A stretch of 64,000 nt of DNA from Latrodectus hesperus. Its lineage: Eukaryota > Arthropoda > Arachnida > Araneae > Theridiidae. The stretch spans positions 702,501 through 766,500 of the forward strand of contig CM075856.1 of the NCBI GenBank assembly GCA_037975125.1, in the 5' to 3' direction. Below are positions 12,891-24,610 of the stretch, in pieces; position 1 is the stretch's first letter; every line of letters starts with the position of its first letter. Position numbers and translations under genes: made by a program. Under the pieces are notes generated by a model. That model saw nothing but the letters and a program-made list of their open reading frames with translations. It searched no databases and was not told the origin of the DNA.

Positions 12891-13369
12891 CACTGAATCC
12901 AATTAAAAATTAATTTATAGTATTAGTAATATAAAATTATAAAGGACCTTACTAGTATATTTCATTTTTATTTAAAACAAAAACAACTTCGAAAATTAAG
13001 AAAACTTATCCAAGAAATGAAGTACGAAAGATGTAGGAGAAATTACTTATCTCATCAGTGTCTAAAATTTTAACTAATTTTAACTGTTAAGCATATTGCA
13101 GTATATGATATTCAAAATGGAAAAATTTTTTAATGCGTTACAGATTTAGCTAAAATTAAATATGAACTATAATGTGCAACTTCTATTTTTAAAATTCTTT
13201 CCAGAGATTTAGCAAAATTGAATATGTCAAAACAACATTTGATTAAGGATATAGGAATCTTTAACTTAATATTCAAAATAGGAGCAGGGCGTAATCTGTG
13301 AAAGATGCAGTAAGTGATGTGAAAATATGAACTTCTCATAAATCAATCCAGTGATTAACTTGATGATAA
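12891..13369. other. AT-rich intergenic spacer
   Basis: A 69-codon minus-strand open stretch (13130-13339) has no recognisable similarity. Nothing else. Confidence 0.5.
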
Positions 13370-13930
13370 CGAACCGTATCTTCCTAGATTAGGAGTGTTG
13401 TATTTCTCTAGCGATGAGATGCATATTTAATAAGTGTGCTTGCACCTCATTAGCTGAAGATAATCGTTCGAAACATTATCTCACTATCTCATTCCGGAAG
13501 TCAGTTTGAAATTATGCACGGATAAGTGGAAAGAGAATGACGAAATGGTCATTTTGCAGCCTGGCAGTCGTACTCAGAAAATAGAAGCAGTTTCGAACAA
13601 TAATCAGCGAGTATGGTTCTCTAAATTAAATATGAACTAACTCATGAATAAATGAAGTTTAAAATTATTGTATATTGTTAGTTAATGTGGTTGCATTGCG
13701 CTGGAGTTACAAGATAATCTATCCGTAATGTACCGAGTTTTAACTTAAAGCGCATTCAGTGAGAATGTCACGAAATATGAAATTTTGTGGCAGATTGACA
13801 CTGGAATTGAAAACCGTCTTATCAGGTTTCATAAAGTGGACTTGCTTTATAGTTTTGCAAATTTAACATATAAAGACCTTATCACCTTTTCTATTGGCTA
13901 ATGACGTGTCACGTGAAATTCGGGTTGAGA
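13370..13930. promoter_or_regulatory. GC-richer patches, candidate regulatory elements
   Basis: Composition rises at about 13380-13620 and 13860-13930. The second patch holds CTTATCACC (GATA-type), ATTGGCT (CCAAT box) and GACGTGTCACGTGAA (CRE half-site plus CACGTG E-box) within about 60 bp. No open frame is recognisable. Function is inference. Confidence 0.25.
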
Positions 13931-14949
13931 AAGCTTGAGTCTGTCATAGATCCACAATATATATTCAATTAGTAACTCAAAAATTACTCAGATTTTTTTC
14001 ATAAATAATGAAAAATATTTATTGATATTTCAAAGTTTAAGAAATCAATATTGTTTGGAGAGTAAAATTAAATACTCTCGGATAAATATTTACATACAAG
14101 AATGTTAGCAGCATTACAATGATAAACACCTTTCTTGTTTTTTTTCTGAAATGAAGACACAACCTCATATAGAACTGAAGATTCATCTGTATTAGTTGGT
14201 AGTAAATAATTATATTTATGAAAGAGCTTTCTATTTTAAGGGAAAAATTTGATAAAATATTACTTTAAAGGATAATAATATTAAAGCGGTACACGTTAAT
14301 TATTCCTCTTTTATCGTCCATAATGTACCGTTTTAGTTATAGCTGATATCGGATCTCAACACAAAATCATTTAATAATCTCAAAAAATTTAATGGTATCG
14401 TTGAAGTTTTTGTTCCTTAATCTGTGATTAAGAACGTGTAGGGTTTTAAGTGTGCTTGATCAAATTTTAATCTAAAAATATCTCAAAATAATTAATATTT
14501 TGTCAATTAACTTCAAAGTCCAATAATATGCATTTCTTTAATCAAAAACTAACTAAAAGAAATTAAATAAATTAAGAGACATAAAATTTTATGATGTTTA
14601 AAAGCTTAAACTTTAACAAGACTTAATGAAAAATCTGTGAACTTATAATTCTCTCAACTTTATAGGATATTCGAATAATATAAAGGGCAAGGATAAGATC
14701 TAAAAATATTTAGTCTTTTAAGTCTCCAATTGGAATTTTAAGTTATTTTCCAGAAAATGCTTTACTTTTATAATGACAGCTGCAAAATATTCTTTTCCTC
14801 ACGTGTCCAATATATATACTTTAACTCATTTCATTTGAGTATCACTCTTTTCAATTCAGGGAAATATCTCCTATAATACTCTATCATATTCTAGCAGGCA
14901 AACGCTTTTAAAATCGTCAATTGAAAAATGCAATTTTCACCCTACTTTA
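13931..14949. other. AT-rich intergenic spacer
   Basis: No recognisable feature. Confidence 0.6.
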
Positions 14950-15570
14950 GATAAATGGTATCGAAGCAGAATTTATTACGAGTTTCGAAAAATATTTTAA
15001 AGGCATCGATTCCAATACACTTACACGCGCGCACCTGGAACTCGATAAACATTTGCTTGGAGGGAAGTCTTCAAGGAAGATGGATATTAATGGACTCTTT
15101 TCTTTGTTGTCAAAAGAATCGCGCGTTCCTGTTTTTCTCTCATCTGCTCAAATTACCTGACTTCCCACCCTCTGACCCTTTCCACCGCACCGAAAACACT
15201 TGCTAATTAATGACTTCAGCTAATGAACGCTTCTTCAAATTAGCATAAATATTACATGCATTGATACCCCTAATAAATCAGAGGAAAGTCGTCAAAGTTT
15301 GGGGGATTGTTTCGTTTGGGAAATATTTTTTTCTGGCTACCTTTTAGTGAGGTGTTTGACAGGTTGGCAGTAGATTGGTTCGATTTGGCGAAGAACAATG
15401 AATATTTTATGTAGTTTTAAGCTCTAAGTTTTAGCAGTGATTATCGGAAGGCGTCAAGATGTCGCCTGAAGTAACTGGAAATGCAGCTGACGCTATAAGA
15501 TTCTTTTTTGGCGACTTTCTCTTTGGCGATAAGACATCTGGAATTCCTGTAGATTAATGGTGACGGATTT
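14950..15570. promoter_or_regulatory. GC-richer island with homeodomain-type words
   Basis: Higher GC than the surroundings. A pyrimidine-rich stretch (15125-15190, CCACCCTCTGACCC) is followed by TGCTAATTAATGAC and GCTAATGAACG at about 15201-15230, both with TAAT homeodomain cores, then AAATTAGCATAAAT. An 83-codon plus-strand open frame (14955-15206) overlaps but resembles no known protein. I favour a conserved non-coding element over a gene, on composition and motifs only. Confidence 0.3.
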
Positions 15571-16590
15571 CTCTACTGAAATGACCAAAGTTTTTACTGC
15601 TTCAGAATTTATGCAGAGATAAATGAAATTAACTTAGATGGATAAATTTACTTAAAAGTTCGTGGGACTTTTTCTTTAAAAACTTTCATGAGTAAAATTT
15701 CCTTTCACAGAAACTCTTTACACAAGACGGAAAAGCGATAAGACATTTGGTATCTAGCGCATACAATATTATTTTCTCATTTTTTTTCAGTTTTAAGCCT
15801 TTCCTTTCTTTTAAGAAGTTTTCTTAATGTTTGTTTATCATTTTACGATATTTATCTTGATTGTAGACGTTTATATTCATTGTTACGTAAAAAGAATGCT
15901 TAATAGATCAATTAAAGTATCTCTGAATGTTAATAGTATTAAATGCTTAATACATACGAAAATATGAAAATTACAATAAATGTAACTAGGAAAATGTATG
16001 TTTCTCAAATTAGTTTTATGCGTTTTATACATTATTTTATGCAACGTGTTTAAAAAAGCTATTCTATATTTTAGTTAGCAAGACAGCTTTCGAATTTTTT
16101 TTTACACTCCTGTATTTTTTCAGACACATTTTGAGGGAAAAGATATTGTTCTAAGCAATACACTTAAAAAATAAAACCTCTAAGTTTATAGAGTGCAGGT
16201 AAAATTTGATTTACATTCAACAATACTGTTTGTCATTTTCTTAGTTTTTTCTTTCCTTTTATAGTGTTATTTTTGCAATAGCTAATATTTTCGTAATGCA
16301 GGACGCTACTGTAATTTATCATATTCTTAATACTCAATATAAAAAAAACATTTTTATTTGTTATTCCTTGTACCAAATGAGAAATAGTAAGTGTAAACTG
16401 ATTTGAGAGCACGCTAAATATTTTTATGTGTTATAAGATAAACAAAAAAGCCCTTGTCGTTTTCCCGTTGTCATTGAATGGTATGAGAATAAGTATGCAA
16501 ATTAGAGTATGACGTCGTTGGTATAATGGCCATTCGAGAGCAGAAATGTTTGTCAGTATAAAAGCAAGTCCACCGCGCAGATTCATCAAT
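15571..16590. other. AT-rich intergenic spacer
   Basis: No recognisable gene. Becomes unique, less AT-rich sequence close to the mariner remnant. Confidence 0.55.
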
Positions 16591-16615
16591 CGTGACTCGT
16601 ACAGTAAAAACAGAA

Positions 16616-17623
16616 ATGGACGTGTCGAAGGAGCTGGTTCAACGTTGTTTGCTTTACAGTTTTAAAATGTGCTTATCAGTTATTGCATCAAGTCACCGAA
16701 TACCGAATATGTCAAGCATTTTGGGGGTAGCGTTATTAATGAAGGTATGGCAAGACATTGGATTTCACACATTCAGATCGGGAGATTTGTACCTCTGTGA
16801 TGAAGTTGAGTGTCTGATGGACTAGATGTAAATAGTTCACAATGAGCTCCTACCAATGGGCCAAATGGTAACTGCGGACCTCTACTTGCAACAATTACAA
16901 CTTGTGCAACAGGCATTGCAACAGAAGAAGCTCATCACTGGTTAATCAGAAGGGTGTATAGTGTTTGTTGTTTCTAATGACACTTGGACAAGCCAAGCTC
17001 GCTATGCCTTGGCTATGCGAATTTAAATCAATTGAGAGCGTCTTTCGTTTAATCAGAGCACCATGAAGGTGAAAGTACGACTTTTTGCTCTTCAAATCCA
17101 CCGATAGATGGCAGCACCAGAGGATCTACTCCCTCAATTTTGGCATTGATCTGAAGGGGGAGTAAATTTCTCCAGACCATTGCACCCATGGTAACTGCTC
17201 AACGACCGACCACAGGACTTTCGATTCCACAGATTTAACGAGCACGTATATCGCATGTACTCGGTGGGTCTTTGGCGGCATTGGGAATCGAACCCCACTT
17301 TTCCGGATGGAAGGCTGATACCCTAACCACTAGGCTACCACGGCCCGGGTGTATAGTTCTTGGCCAATGACGCGAGGCCGCATATCGAGCAGATGACCAG
17401 GAATACCATACTATGACTTGATTAGAAGAAGCGGTGCCATCCTCTTTACTCACCTGACCTTGCACTATCAGAATAGCACCTCTTCTATTCCTTTGAAAAG
17501 GATCTTCGTGTAAAATCCTTCGCCATTGAAGCAGACTCGTGATAAGTATTCACAGACTTCGTTGAATCCAAAATCTCATAACGGAAGATGCTGGCTGATG
17601 ATCGGGATTATTTCGAGCACTAA
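16616..17623 (+). pseudogene. Mariner transposase pseudogene, internally deleted and split by a SINE
   Basis: This is the remnant of a mariner (DD34D) transposase, which cuts and pastes the element at TA sites. From the ATG at 16616 the frame keeps the N-terminal helix-turn-helix region and ends in the hallmark FRSGD. The normal middle, including the first catalytic Asp, is missing. After about 20 codons the sequence jumps to a LLPMGQMVTADLY stretch typical of the later domain. The LVNRKG-like motif is then interrupted by a SINE (16963-17346) and resumes with NDARPH, which carries the second catalytic Asp. The third catalytic site is degenerate: PDLALS is followed by Glu and a stop where SDYHLF is expected. 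The C-terminus ends in a DYFEH-like stretch and TAA at 17621. Several in-frame stops make it non-functional. Terminal repeats were not identified. Confidence 0.92.
16963..17346 (-). mobile_element. tRNA-derived SINE nested in the mariner pseudogene, 11 bp target duplication
   Basis: On the minus strand the head reads GCCGTGGTAGCCTAGTGGTTAGGG (positions 17346-17320; A box TAGCCTAGTGG), and the B box GGTTCGATTCCC is near 17292. A ~270 bp unrelated body follows. The flanks GGGTGTATAGT at 16952-16962 and 17347-17357 are identical 11 bp direct repeats. Removing the insert rejoins the mariner reading frame across LVNQKGV to NDARPH. The family differs from the other SINEs in the window in both head and body. 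Confidence 0.93.
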
Positions 17624-18354
17624 CAATACGCTATACTTTATGTAAATCATGTTCTTTTAAGTCAATAAAACAGCTAGAACTGTCTTGTATACCTTATATG
17701 TAATTCTAATATAATAATTCTCCGAAATATATTAGCTTTTTAATGATAATTGAAAATTAATGTAAACCAAAAATTTTAGAATTTCGTCATCTGTTTGATG
17801 GTAAGAAGTACAAGATATTAACCAAAAAGACATTTTCTTAAAACTTTTCTAGCTCTCCAATATAAGGAATTGATTAGAATCAAATAAATTAATGTGTAAA
17901 TATTCCATTCAATGCTTGAAAATTCATTTAAATTGCAATGTTATTTACGCTGTTTGGCGTCACAAAATGAAGTTTTACGGATGAACCAGATAAAAATAAA
18001 TTGAAAGAGGAATGGAATTACTTGAAAATTTTCTACATATATAAAGTTGGTAACAAATAAATTTAAATGTTTTATCATCTGCTTTTCAGTATATTTCCGA
18101 TCACCAGAATATAATAAAAAGCGTACACACGCACGCTCGCGTTCGCTGTAATGAGTAAAAACGTTATTTTATAAAATAAAAAAAGCTAAATATTGTTATT
18201 ATTTGAAAAAAATCACATTAAGAAAGGAGACCTTACAATGATTCAATTCATTTATAGAGATGACAATTTTAGCGAGAAATTAATTCCAATCCAGTTATAA
18301 ATGTTATCAGTATTTATATTGAAAGCCTATATTAAATTATATAATACTACAATA
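17624..18354. other. AT-rich intergenic spacer
   Basis: No recognised feature apart from a small CpG-containing ACACACGCACGCTCGCG run at about 18125-18145. Confidence 0.55.
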
Positions 18355-18362
18355 TATATATA

Positions 18363-18425
<63 letters not shown>
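18355..18425. repeat. (AT)n microsatellite abutting a mariner end
   Basis: A pure AT run ending exactly where the left terminal inverted repeat of the mariner derivative starts (18426). Confidence 0.97.
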
Positions 18426-18429
<4 letters not shown>

Positions 18430-18968
18430 CAACTTTATACTGTTTTCATAATTGTACTGCTTTTGATTGGTTAAATTCATGTCCCCCACTTTTATAAAAA
18501 TTTCATTTGATTAAGAGATCTTAATGTTAGTAAAACAAATAGTTAGTCATTTCCTTATTTGAATTAATATGCCAAATCAGCGACGGCATTGCTTTATTTG
18601 AGGCTGGATTAAAGCAAATTCTTATTGTGGGAATATGGCCCCCCTATTCACCTGACTTAAACCCAATGAACTATAGTGTCTGCTCTCTTCTGCTATCAAG
18701 ATCTAAGCCACATTGAAATTTGGGAATGCCTAAAAGTTATTCTTAAGAAGGAATGGGCTAAATTAACGCCTGATGGACTGCAGCCCATTGCAGAAAATTA
18801 TACGCGACGTTTAAAGCTCAGTATCAATGTCCAAAGGTAGTCATTTTGAAAATACTCAAATATGTTGTATCTAAGTAACAAATGACTTAAGTAAAGTAAA
18901 TTTTTGTAAAATAAATTCCACGTTTTAGTCTAATATAATATTATTTGTCAACAGGATAAAGTTGTCAC
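18426..18968 (+). mobile_element. Non-autonomous mariner deletion derivative with terminal inverted repeats
   Basis: The ends 18426-18444 (GTGACAACTTTATACTGTT) and 18950-18968 (complement GTGACAACTTTATCCTGTT) match at 18 of 19 positions. Inside, at 18630-18700, one frame reads WPPYSPDLNPMNYS, the conserved region around the third catalytic residue of mariner transposases, but the expected Asp is Asn. Downstream, a frame-broken remainder resembles the mariner C-terminus. Only the last third of the gene is left, and the element is 543 bp against about 1.3 kb for a full one, so it is a deletion derivative that cannot move itself. Confidence 0.93.
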
Positions 18969-18971
18969 CCC

Positions 18972-19867
<896 letters not shown>

Positions 19868-19953
<86 letters not shown>
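19868..19953. repeat. (TA)n microsatellite
   Basis: A pure TA run. Confidence 0.98.
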
Positions 19954-19957
<4 letters not shown>

Positions 19958-20819
19958 AGTATTATTAACATATTTTTAATAAATTTATCAAAAATTAATG
20001 TTAAATTTAACATTTTAAGTTAAAAAAATTTTTTTGCAAGCTTTTTAAATTCAACTTCAATTAAATTTTAGGAAATGAATGAATATGAATATAGCATTAA
20101 GCAGACCTGTATTACAAGATTTACATATTAATCAATTTTATTTTAGGGTAGGTTTTCGCAGTTCTTTTCCAATTGCCTATTTCTTCTGATTACCGTTAAG
20201 CCCAGCCAATCAACCCACAATGGTGGAGAGACTTTCGACCGTACAGATCTTTTAATCTGCATAGATCATCACAACTAGGGAGACGTGGTTGGCTTAGATT
20301 TAGAATTTCCTGGTCAAACAAACGATGCTTTTACCCAACAAATGATGATTATTTTTAAGTATCTCAAAATGGTAAAAGTTTTGCTATATATCTTTACCTT
20401 AAGATTTCGATATAAGCAAATTCTCTTCAATCGTGATTTTTCTAGGTGATGGAATTTATTAGAAAAATAAATCATAATACTTATATCAATTAAAATATTT
20501 TTAAGCATTTCAAAGCAGACTTTCTAAAGCAATGTAAACTTAACAACTTAACAAAGAATTATTGTTCTGATCTCTATAGAAAGAACATTTTCAAGTTTAG
20601 CCTTATGTGATGTACTTCATCTTAGTTCCTTTCATTTCCACAACAGGAGCTCAAAAACTTAATTTGTTAATAAATTCATTCATTGAAATGATATTCGATT
20701 AACTAAATAAGTAAAGATGTTACGATAATTCATGCTTGCTTTATTTTTCTTAAAAAGAACAATTTATTTGTAGTTATTTATTATTTGAATTTCCACTTAA
20801 AACAGCACAATGAACTATT
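19954..20819. other. AT-rich intergenic spacer
   Basis: No gene. A short GC-richer patch at 20185-20300 (CCCAGCCAATCAACCC, CGACCGTACAG) was inspected for a tRNA-like B box and none was found. Confidence 0.5.
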
Positions 20820-21019
20820 GAACTTTTGGAGTAACAACATCATTATCATAATTTGCTATTGAATTGTTGAAGTAACAACATCATTATCATAATTTGCTAT
20901 TGAACTGTTGGAGTAACAACATCAGTATCATAATTTGCTAATGAACTGTTGAAATAATAACATCATTATCATAATTGGCTATTGAAGTGTTGAAGTAACA
21001 ACATCATTATCATAATTAG
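20820..21019. repeat. 41 bp tandem repeat, 4.9 copies
   Basis: Units start GAACTTTTGG, GAATTGTTGA, GAACTGTTGG, GAACTGTTGA and GAAGTGTTGA at 20820, 20861, 20902, 20943 and 20984. Each contains the core TAACA(A)CATCATTATCATAATT. The spacing is exactly 41 bp with only point differences. Confidence 0.97.
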
Positions 21020-21022
21020 TTT

Positions 21023-21048
21023 CCAGATATATTAAAATATATATCTGG
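21023..21048. repeat. Perfect hairpin ending the 41 bp array
   Basis: Arms CCAGATATAT (21023-21032) and ATATATCTGG (21039-21048) around a 6 nt loop, four bases after the last tandem unit. Not followed by a T run, so not obviously a terminator. Confidence 0.7.
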
Positions 21049-21863
21049 TAGCTAATTTAGATATTATTAGAAGTGCAATTCCTATTTAATGTCAAGTCCT
21101 TAATTTGTGAGCTTTACCAACTTCATCTAAGAGAAAAGCAAATTTACAGCTATAGAAAAATATTGTCTAGGTAAGAATAAAATATATACCTGTTTTATCA
21201 ATAGTCGTGTTATAAACTTTGAAGTAAATAATTTAAAATGTGTAATTTAGTATGACATAATTCAATTTTTTTAGATTCAAAACTCGGGAAAACATGCAAG
21301 TAAAATTAAATACTCTCTTCCGAAATATTAAATATTTTCTTTTTATGAAGTAAATTCTAACTAATTTGAATTCACGAAATTTCCATTTCTGAAATGCTTG
21401 ATCATGTAAAATATAGTGTTTTAGAGTTTTTACACACAATACTTTAAAGTTTGTTGTAATAACCAAATTAATAATTTTATGATTTTTAATATTGGCTAAT
21501 ATTTAATTTCAGTATATAAAATAATTTAATTTCAGTTTGAAAAAAACTAAAGTATAAAATCAAAATAACTGCTTCATAATTTTAGCAACAATTAGCTAAT
21601 GTACATTCATTATCACAATTTGTATTAGTAATCATTTATTCAAGCTATTATGAGGAATAAATGTTACTAATGTAAATATTACTAATGTAAAATCTGAATC
21701 ACATAAGTTTGGCAAAAGTAAGTACATTTTTTTAAATAAATACAAATAAAAATTTTTTTTAAATATGTGTTATATATAATACCAACTCTAAAAGCGTAAA
21801 GGTATAGCTATTGCTAAATGCGATTTCATGCAAAGATAGATATCCAGTTCTGCGGGCTAAATA
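21049..21863. other. AT-rich intergenic spacer
   Basis: No recognisable feature. Confidence 0.6.
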
Positions 21864-23390
21864 CACTGCTCAAAACAATTAAAGGATATTGTAAGTTTTA
21901 TATGAAATAAAGATATAAACGAAATTTTTTTTGCTGAAAATGGAAGAAGAGAATCACAAAGGAAAAATTTTCTGATTTTCAAACTGTGGAGTATGCTAAT
22001 TTTGAGTTCGACATCAAAAACGTCACTTCAGCGGTAGTGAATGAAATTTGACTTTCAACTGAATAAAAGACAATGAATACAAGGATGATCAGTATTCAGT
22101 GACTGCTTTGTTTCGATGAGTACGATGTCTCAGTTAAGTCATTTAACCGATTCAGAAGCTTGGAGAATTGTTGGTAGGTTAGAAGGGGGCCAAACTCAAG
22201 CCGGAGTAGCACAAGCCATTGGAGTGTTACAAAGTGTGATTTCCAGGATCTGGAACCGTTTTTTGGAGACTGGAAGTGCAGGCCGAAGTCCAGGGCAAGG
22301 TCGTAGACGGTCAACAACGCCCAATGAAGATCGTTATTTAGTGTTAACGACTCAGAGACACCGAAATATGAACGCTACTCTTCTCGAACAACACCTTCGC
22401 TCGGCTACTGACACCACGGTTTCAACTCAGACTGTCCGAAACCGGCTCCATGGTGTAGGTCTGTATGCTCGCCGACGGATGGTATGAGTTAAGCTAAAAT
22501 CAAGGCATCGTCGTGACCGCATTGAGTGTGCAACAGAGCATGTGAACTGGAGGAGAAATGAATGGAGCAATGTCTTTTTCTGACGAGTACCATTTTTCTG
22601 TTCATCCTGATAATAGGCGTATTTTCATCTGGAGGGACCGTAATAGTAGGAATAATCTAGCGTTCGTGCACGAAAGTGTCAGATTTGGCGGTGGGGGAGA
22701 GTTGGTGTATGGTGGCATCTCCATTGACGGGCACTCAGACCTCTATATCATTCAAGATGGACCTCTGACTGGTAGCCGATATAGGGATGAAATCTTCAGA
22801 CCTATTGTAGTCCCTTACGCTGCAGCAATCGGAGATGACTTCATTTTAATGGACGATAACTGCACACCACATCGTGCTAACCTGGTGGAGGATTTCCTTT
22901 TCAAGAAGGAATCGTACGAATGGAATGGCCAGCGTGTTCTCCAGACATGAATGCAATAGAACACGTTTGGGACGCTCTAGGAAGACGAGTTGCTGGTCAC
23001 CAACCACCCTCACAAACTCGCCAAGAACTGGGAAGTGCTCTTCTGGAAGAGTGTGACAGAATACCCTAACTCGTGATTAATAGCCTCATGGACTCCATGC
23101 CTCAAAGGTGCTCAACGTTGATGGCCGTCCGTGGAAACCATACCCCCTACTGAAAATGACTTCCTTTGAAGACAACACCTTTTCTTATTCTTTTTTCTCA
23201 TATGCACAAATTGTGTTTTTTTCCTTTTGTACACAAAGTGCGCAATAAAATGCATTTTTTTCAGCCAAACATGTGTAATTTATTCTCATATAACCTACTA
23301 CGTCTGTCGACCACGTATCAATCAGCTAAAAAGTTTCCCAGCCACAATATCCACTTAAAACCGTAATATCCTTTAATTGTTTTGAGCAGT
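21864..23390 (+). mobile_element. Tc1-like DNA transposon, full length with terminal inverted repeats
   Basis: The left end CACTGCTCAAAACAATTAAAGG starts at 21864 after a TA dinucleotide. The right end, read on the other strand, repeats ACTGCTCAAAACAATTAAAG up to 23390, followed by TA. The inverted repeats match perfectly for about 25 bp (to AAAGGATATT). The element is about 1.53 kb, normal for Tc1, and holds one transposase gene broken by point lesions. The TA target duplication and long matching ends suggest a fairly young insertion. Confidence 0.96.
22116..23153 (+). pseudogene. Tc1-like (DD34E) transposase pseudogene
   Basis: The protein would bind the terminal repeats and catalyse cut-and-paste at TA. 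From ATG 22116 the first 123 codons are open and form the paired helix-turn-helix domain (motifs GRLEGGQTQAGVAQAIGV, SVISRIWNRF) with the GRSPGQGRRRSTTPNED linker. An in-frame TGA at about 22485 ends it just after YARRRMV. The same frame continues (RHRRDRIEC, HVNWRRNEW) until a small deletion near 22580 shifts it. The next frame (about 22558-22910) carries FSDE with the first Asp and FILMDDNC.PH with the second. A second shift near 22910 leads to EWPACSPDMNAIEHVWD with the catalytic Glu about 34 residues after the second Asp. One more in-frame stop (TAA near 23068) precedes the C-terminal GNHTPY-stop at 23151. Two stops and two shifts: recently dead. Confidence 0.95.
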
Positions 23391-23722
23391 ATATATACAT
23401 TTTTCATAAGAAAAATGTCTTCTAATTGTTTTGATTAGCAAATGATTTGGTATTAAAATCCGTTTATATATTACAGACTCTCATTTTACGAATATTTAAT
23501 TTACGAGTACTCGAGATTTAACAGACTATTGGCTGGTCCCTAATACCATCCAGTTGACACAATGATAGTTTTACGTAATTCCCATTTACGAACAACGTTT
23601 TTGAAAAATCTCTTTTTTACGAACTCGCTTTCATGCATTTCTCTCGTTTGCGTTTATTTTTTATAATTTGATTCTTTATTTAGCTTTTTTATTCCATGGT
23701 TGAAAAACTTGCTCCGACGTTA
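23391..23722. other. AT-rich spacer between Tc1 element and SINE
   Basis: No gene. Contains unique sequence with ACGAACTCGC-type words and no recognisable repeat. Confidence 0.5.
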
Positions 23723-23734
23723 ATATAGGAGAAT

Positions 23735-23985
23735 TAATTTTTTTCCAATGGCACTTGGTGACGAATCCTATGCCCCAACCTGTGAACCAAGTCACGGAGG
23801 CGAGTAGCGTTGGCCGCGCCGTAGCACCACAAACCCGTTTATAGGGTGGGCCACATTCATACATCACCACAGAGAAACACAGAGCGAACAGAGAAAGTAA
23901 GTAACATCTATACCCGAATCGGGATTCGAACCCGGGACCCAAGGCTCAGGAGTCAGAAGCGCTAACCACTCAACCATCGGTCAGC
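23735..23985 (-). mobile_element. tRNA-derived SINE with 12 bp target duplication
   Basis: On the minus strand the head has GTTGAGTGGTTAGCG (A box) and GGGTTCGAATCCCG (B box). The body with GGCCCACCCTATAAACGGG follows, then a 3' region ending in an A-rich tail (T run at 23735-23744 on the plus strand). The flanks ATAT(A/T)GGAGAAT at 23723-23734 and 23986-23997 form a 12 bp target duplication with one mismatch. Same family as 12385-12677. The 88-codon minus-strand open frame across it is not a gene. Confidence 0.94.
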
Positions 23986-23997
23986 ATATTGGAGAAT

Positions 23998-24439
23998 CAT
24001 AAATTCTTTGAATTGTGTGGCTATTTAACTGCAACATTAAGTATTTATGAATCAATATAATGAATAACAAGTAGTTTCTATTCTAAAATCAAAATTAAAG
24101 GAGAATATATTTTTTATAAATCCCAATGCCATTCATATGAATAAACTTTGAGTTATTAACAAAGTCTAATCTCGAATATCATCAATCCTGTGCTTTTTTG
24201 GAGGAATCTCGTTGGAATTTCTCCCGCCTAATCTAACATCCGACGTTGCACACATTTGAGTGTATCAATAGTTTCAAGCGAAAATATTGTAGGGTACTTT
24301 TGGATGGAGTGATCCTGTCTTGGATTGTCATTCTAACCACATGAATTACCTTATGAAATTGTCATTCTAACCACAATGCTCCTCTTTTGAATGTATGTTT
24401 GGAATGACGTTGCAGACAAAACGATATCTGAATTAGGGT
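23998..24439. other. Unique spacer
   Basis: No gene. A 17 bp word TTGTCATTCTAACCACA occurs twice about 33 bp apart near 24325-24375. Otherwise nothing. Confidence 0.5.
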
Positions 24440-24610
24440 TCAGTATAGAATCGGGTAACCTTTGGTTTGGCGAAACATTTAGCGATAAAGTTTAATTTAT
24501 GGAAATCCTTGTAACCCTATCTTAGTTTAGTTTTTGCGTAACGTCAGCGGCCGTCTCTCTTGATAGTTACATCTTAGTGTCAAAAAATCACAAAAAAAGG
24601 GAGTACAAGA
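24440..24610 (+). mobile_element. MITE copy 2 of the AATCGGGTA family
   Basis: Starts near GAATCGGGTAACCTTTGGTTT and runs through TTTAGCGATAAAGTTTAATTT, TGTAACCCTATCTTAG and CATCTTAGTGTCAAAAAATC. It aligns with the copies at 12722-12890 (opposite strand) and 43405-43565. The right terminal repeat is more eroded than in copy 1. Confidence 0.75.

Noticed and set aside
17235..17465. 76-codon minus-strand open frame
   Set aside because: It reads through the head of a SINE and into the mariner remnant; not a gene.
20185..20300. Another tRNA-derived SINE
   Set aside because: GC-richer, but no B box and no similarity to the other SINEs was found.
20820..21019. CRISPR-like array
   Set aside because: Repeats are directly adjacent with no spacers and the genome is eukaryotic; it is a minisatellite.
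22096..22317. 73-codon minus-strand frame inside the Tc1 element
   Set aside because: It is antisense to the clear transposase DNA-binding domain.
23676..23942. 88-codon minus-strand open frame with a GPGFESRFG start
   Set aside because: It is the tRNA-like head and body of a SINE read as protein.
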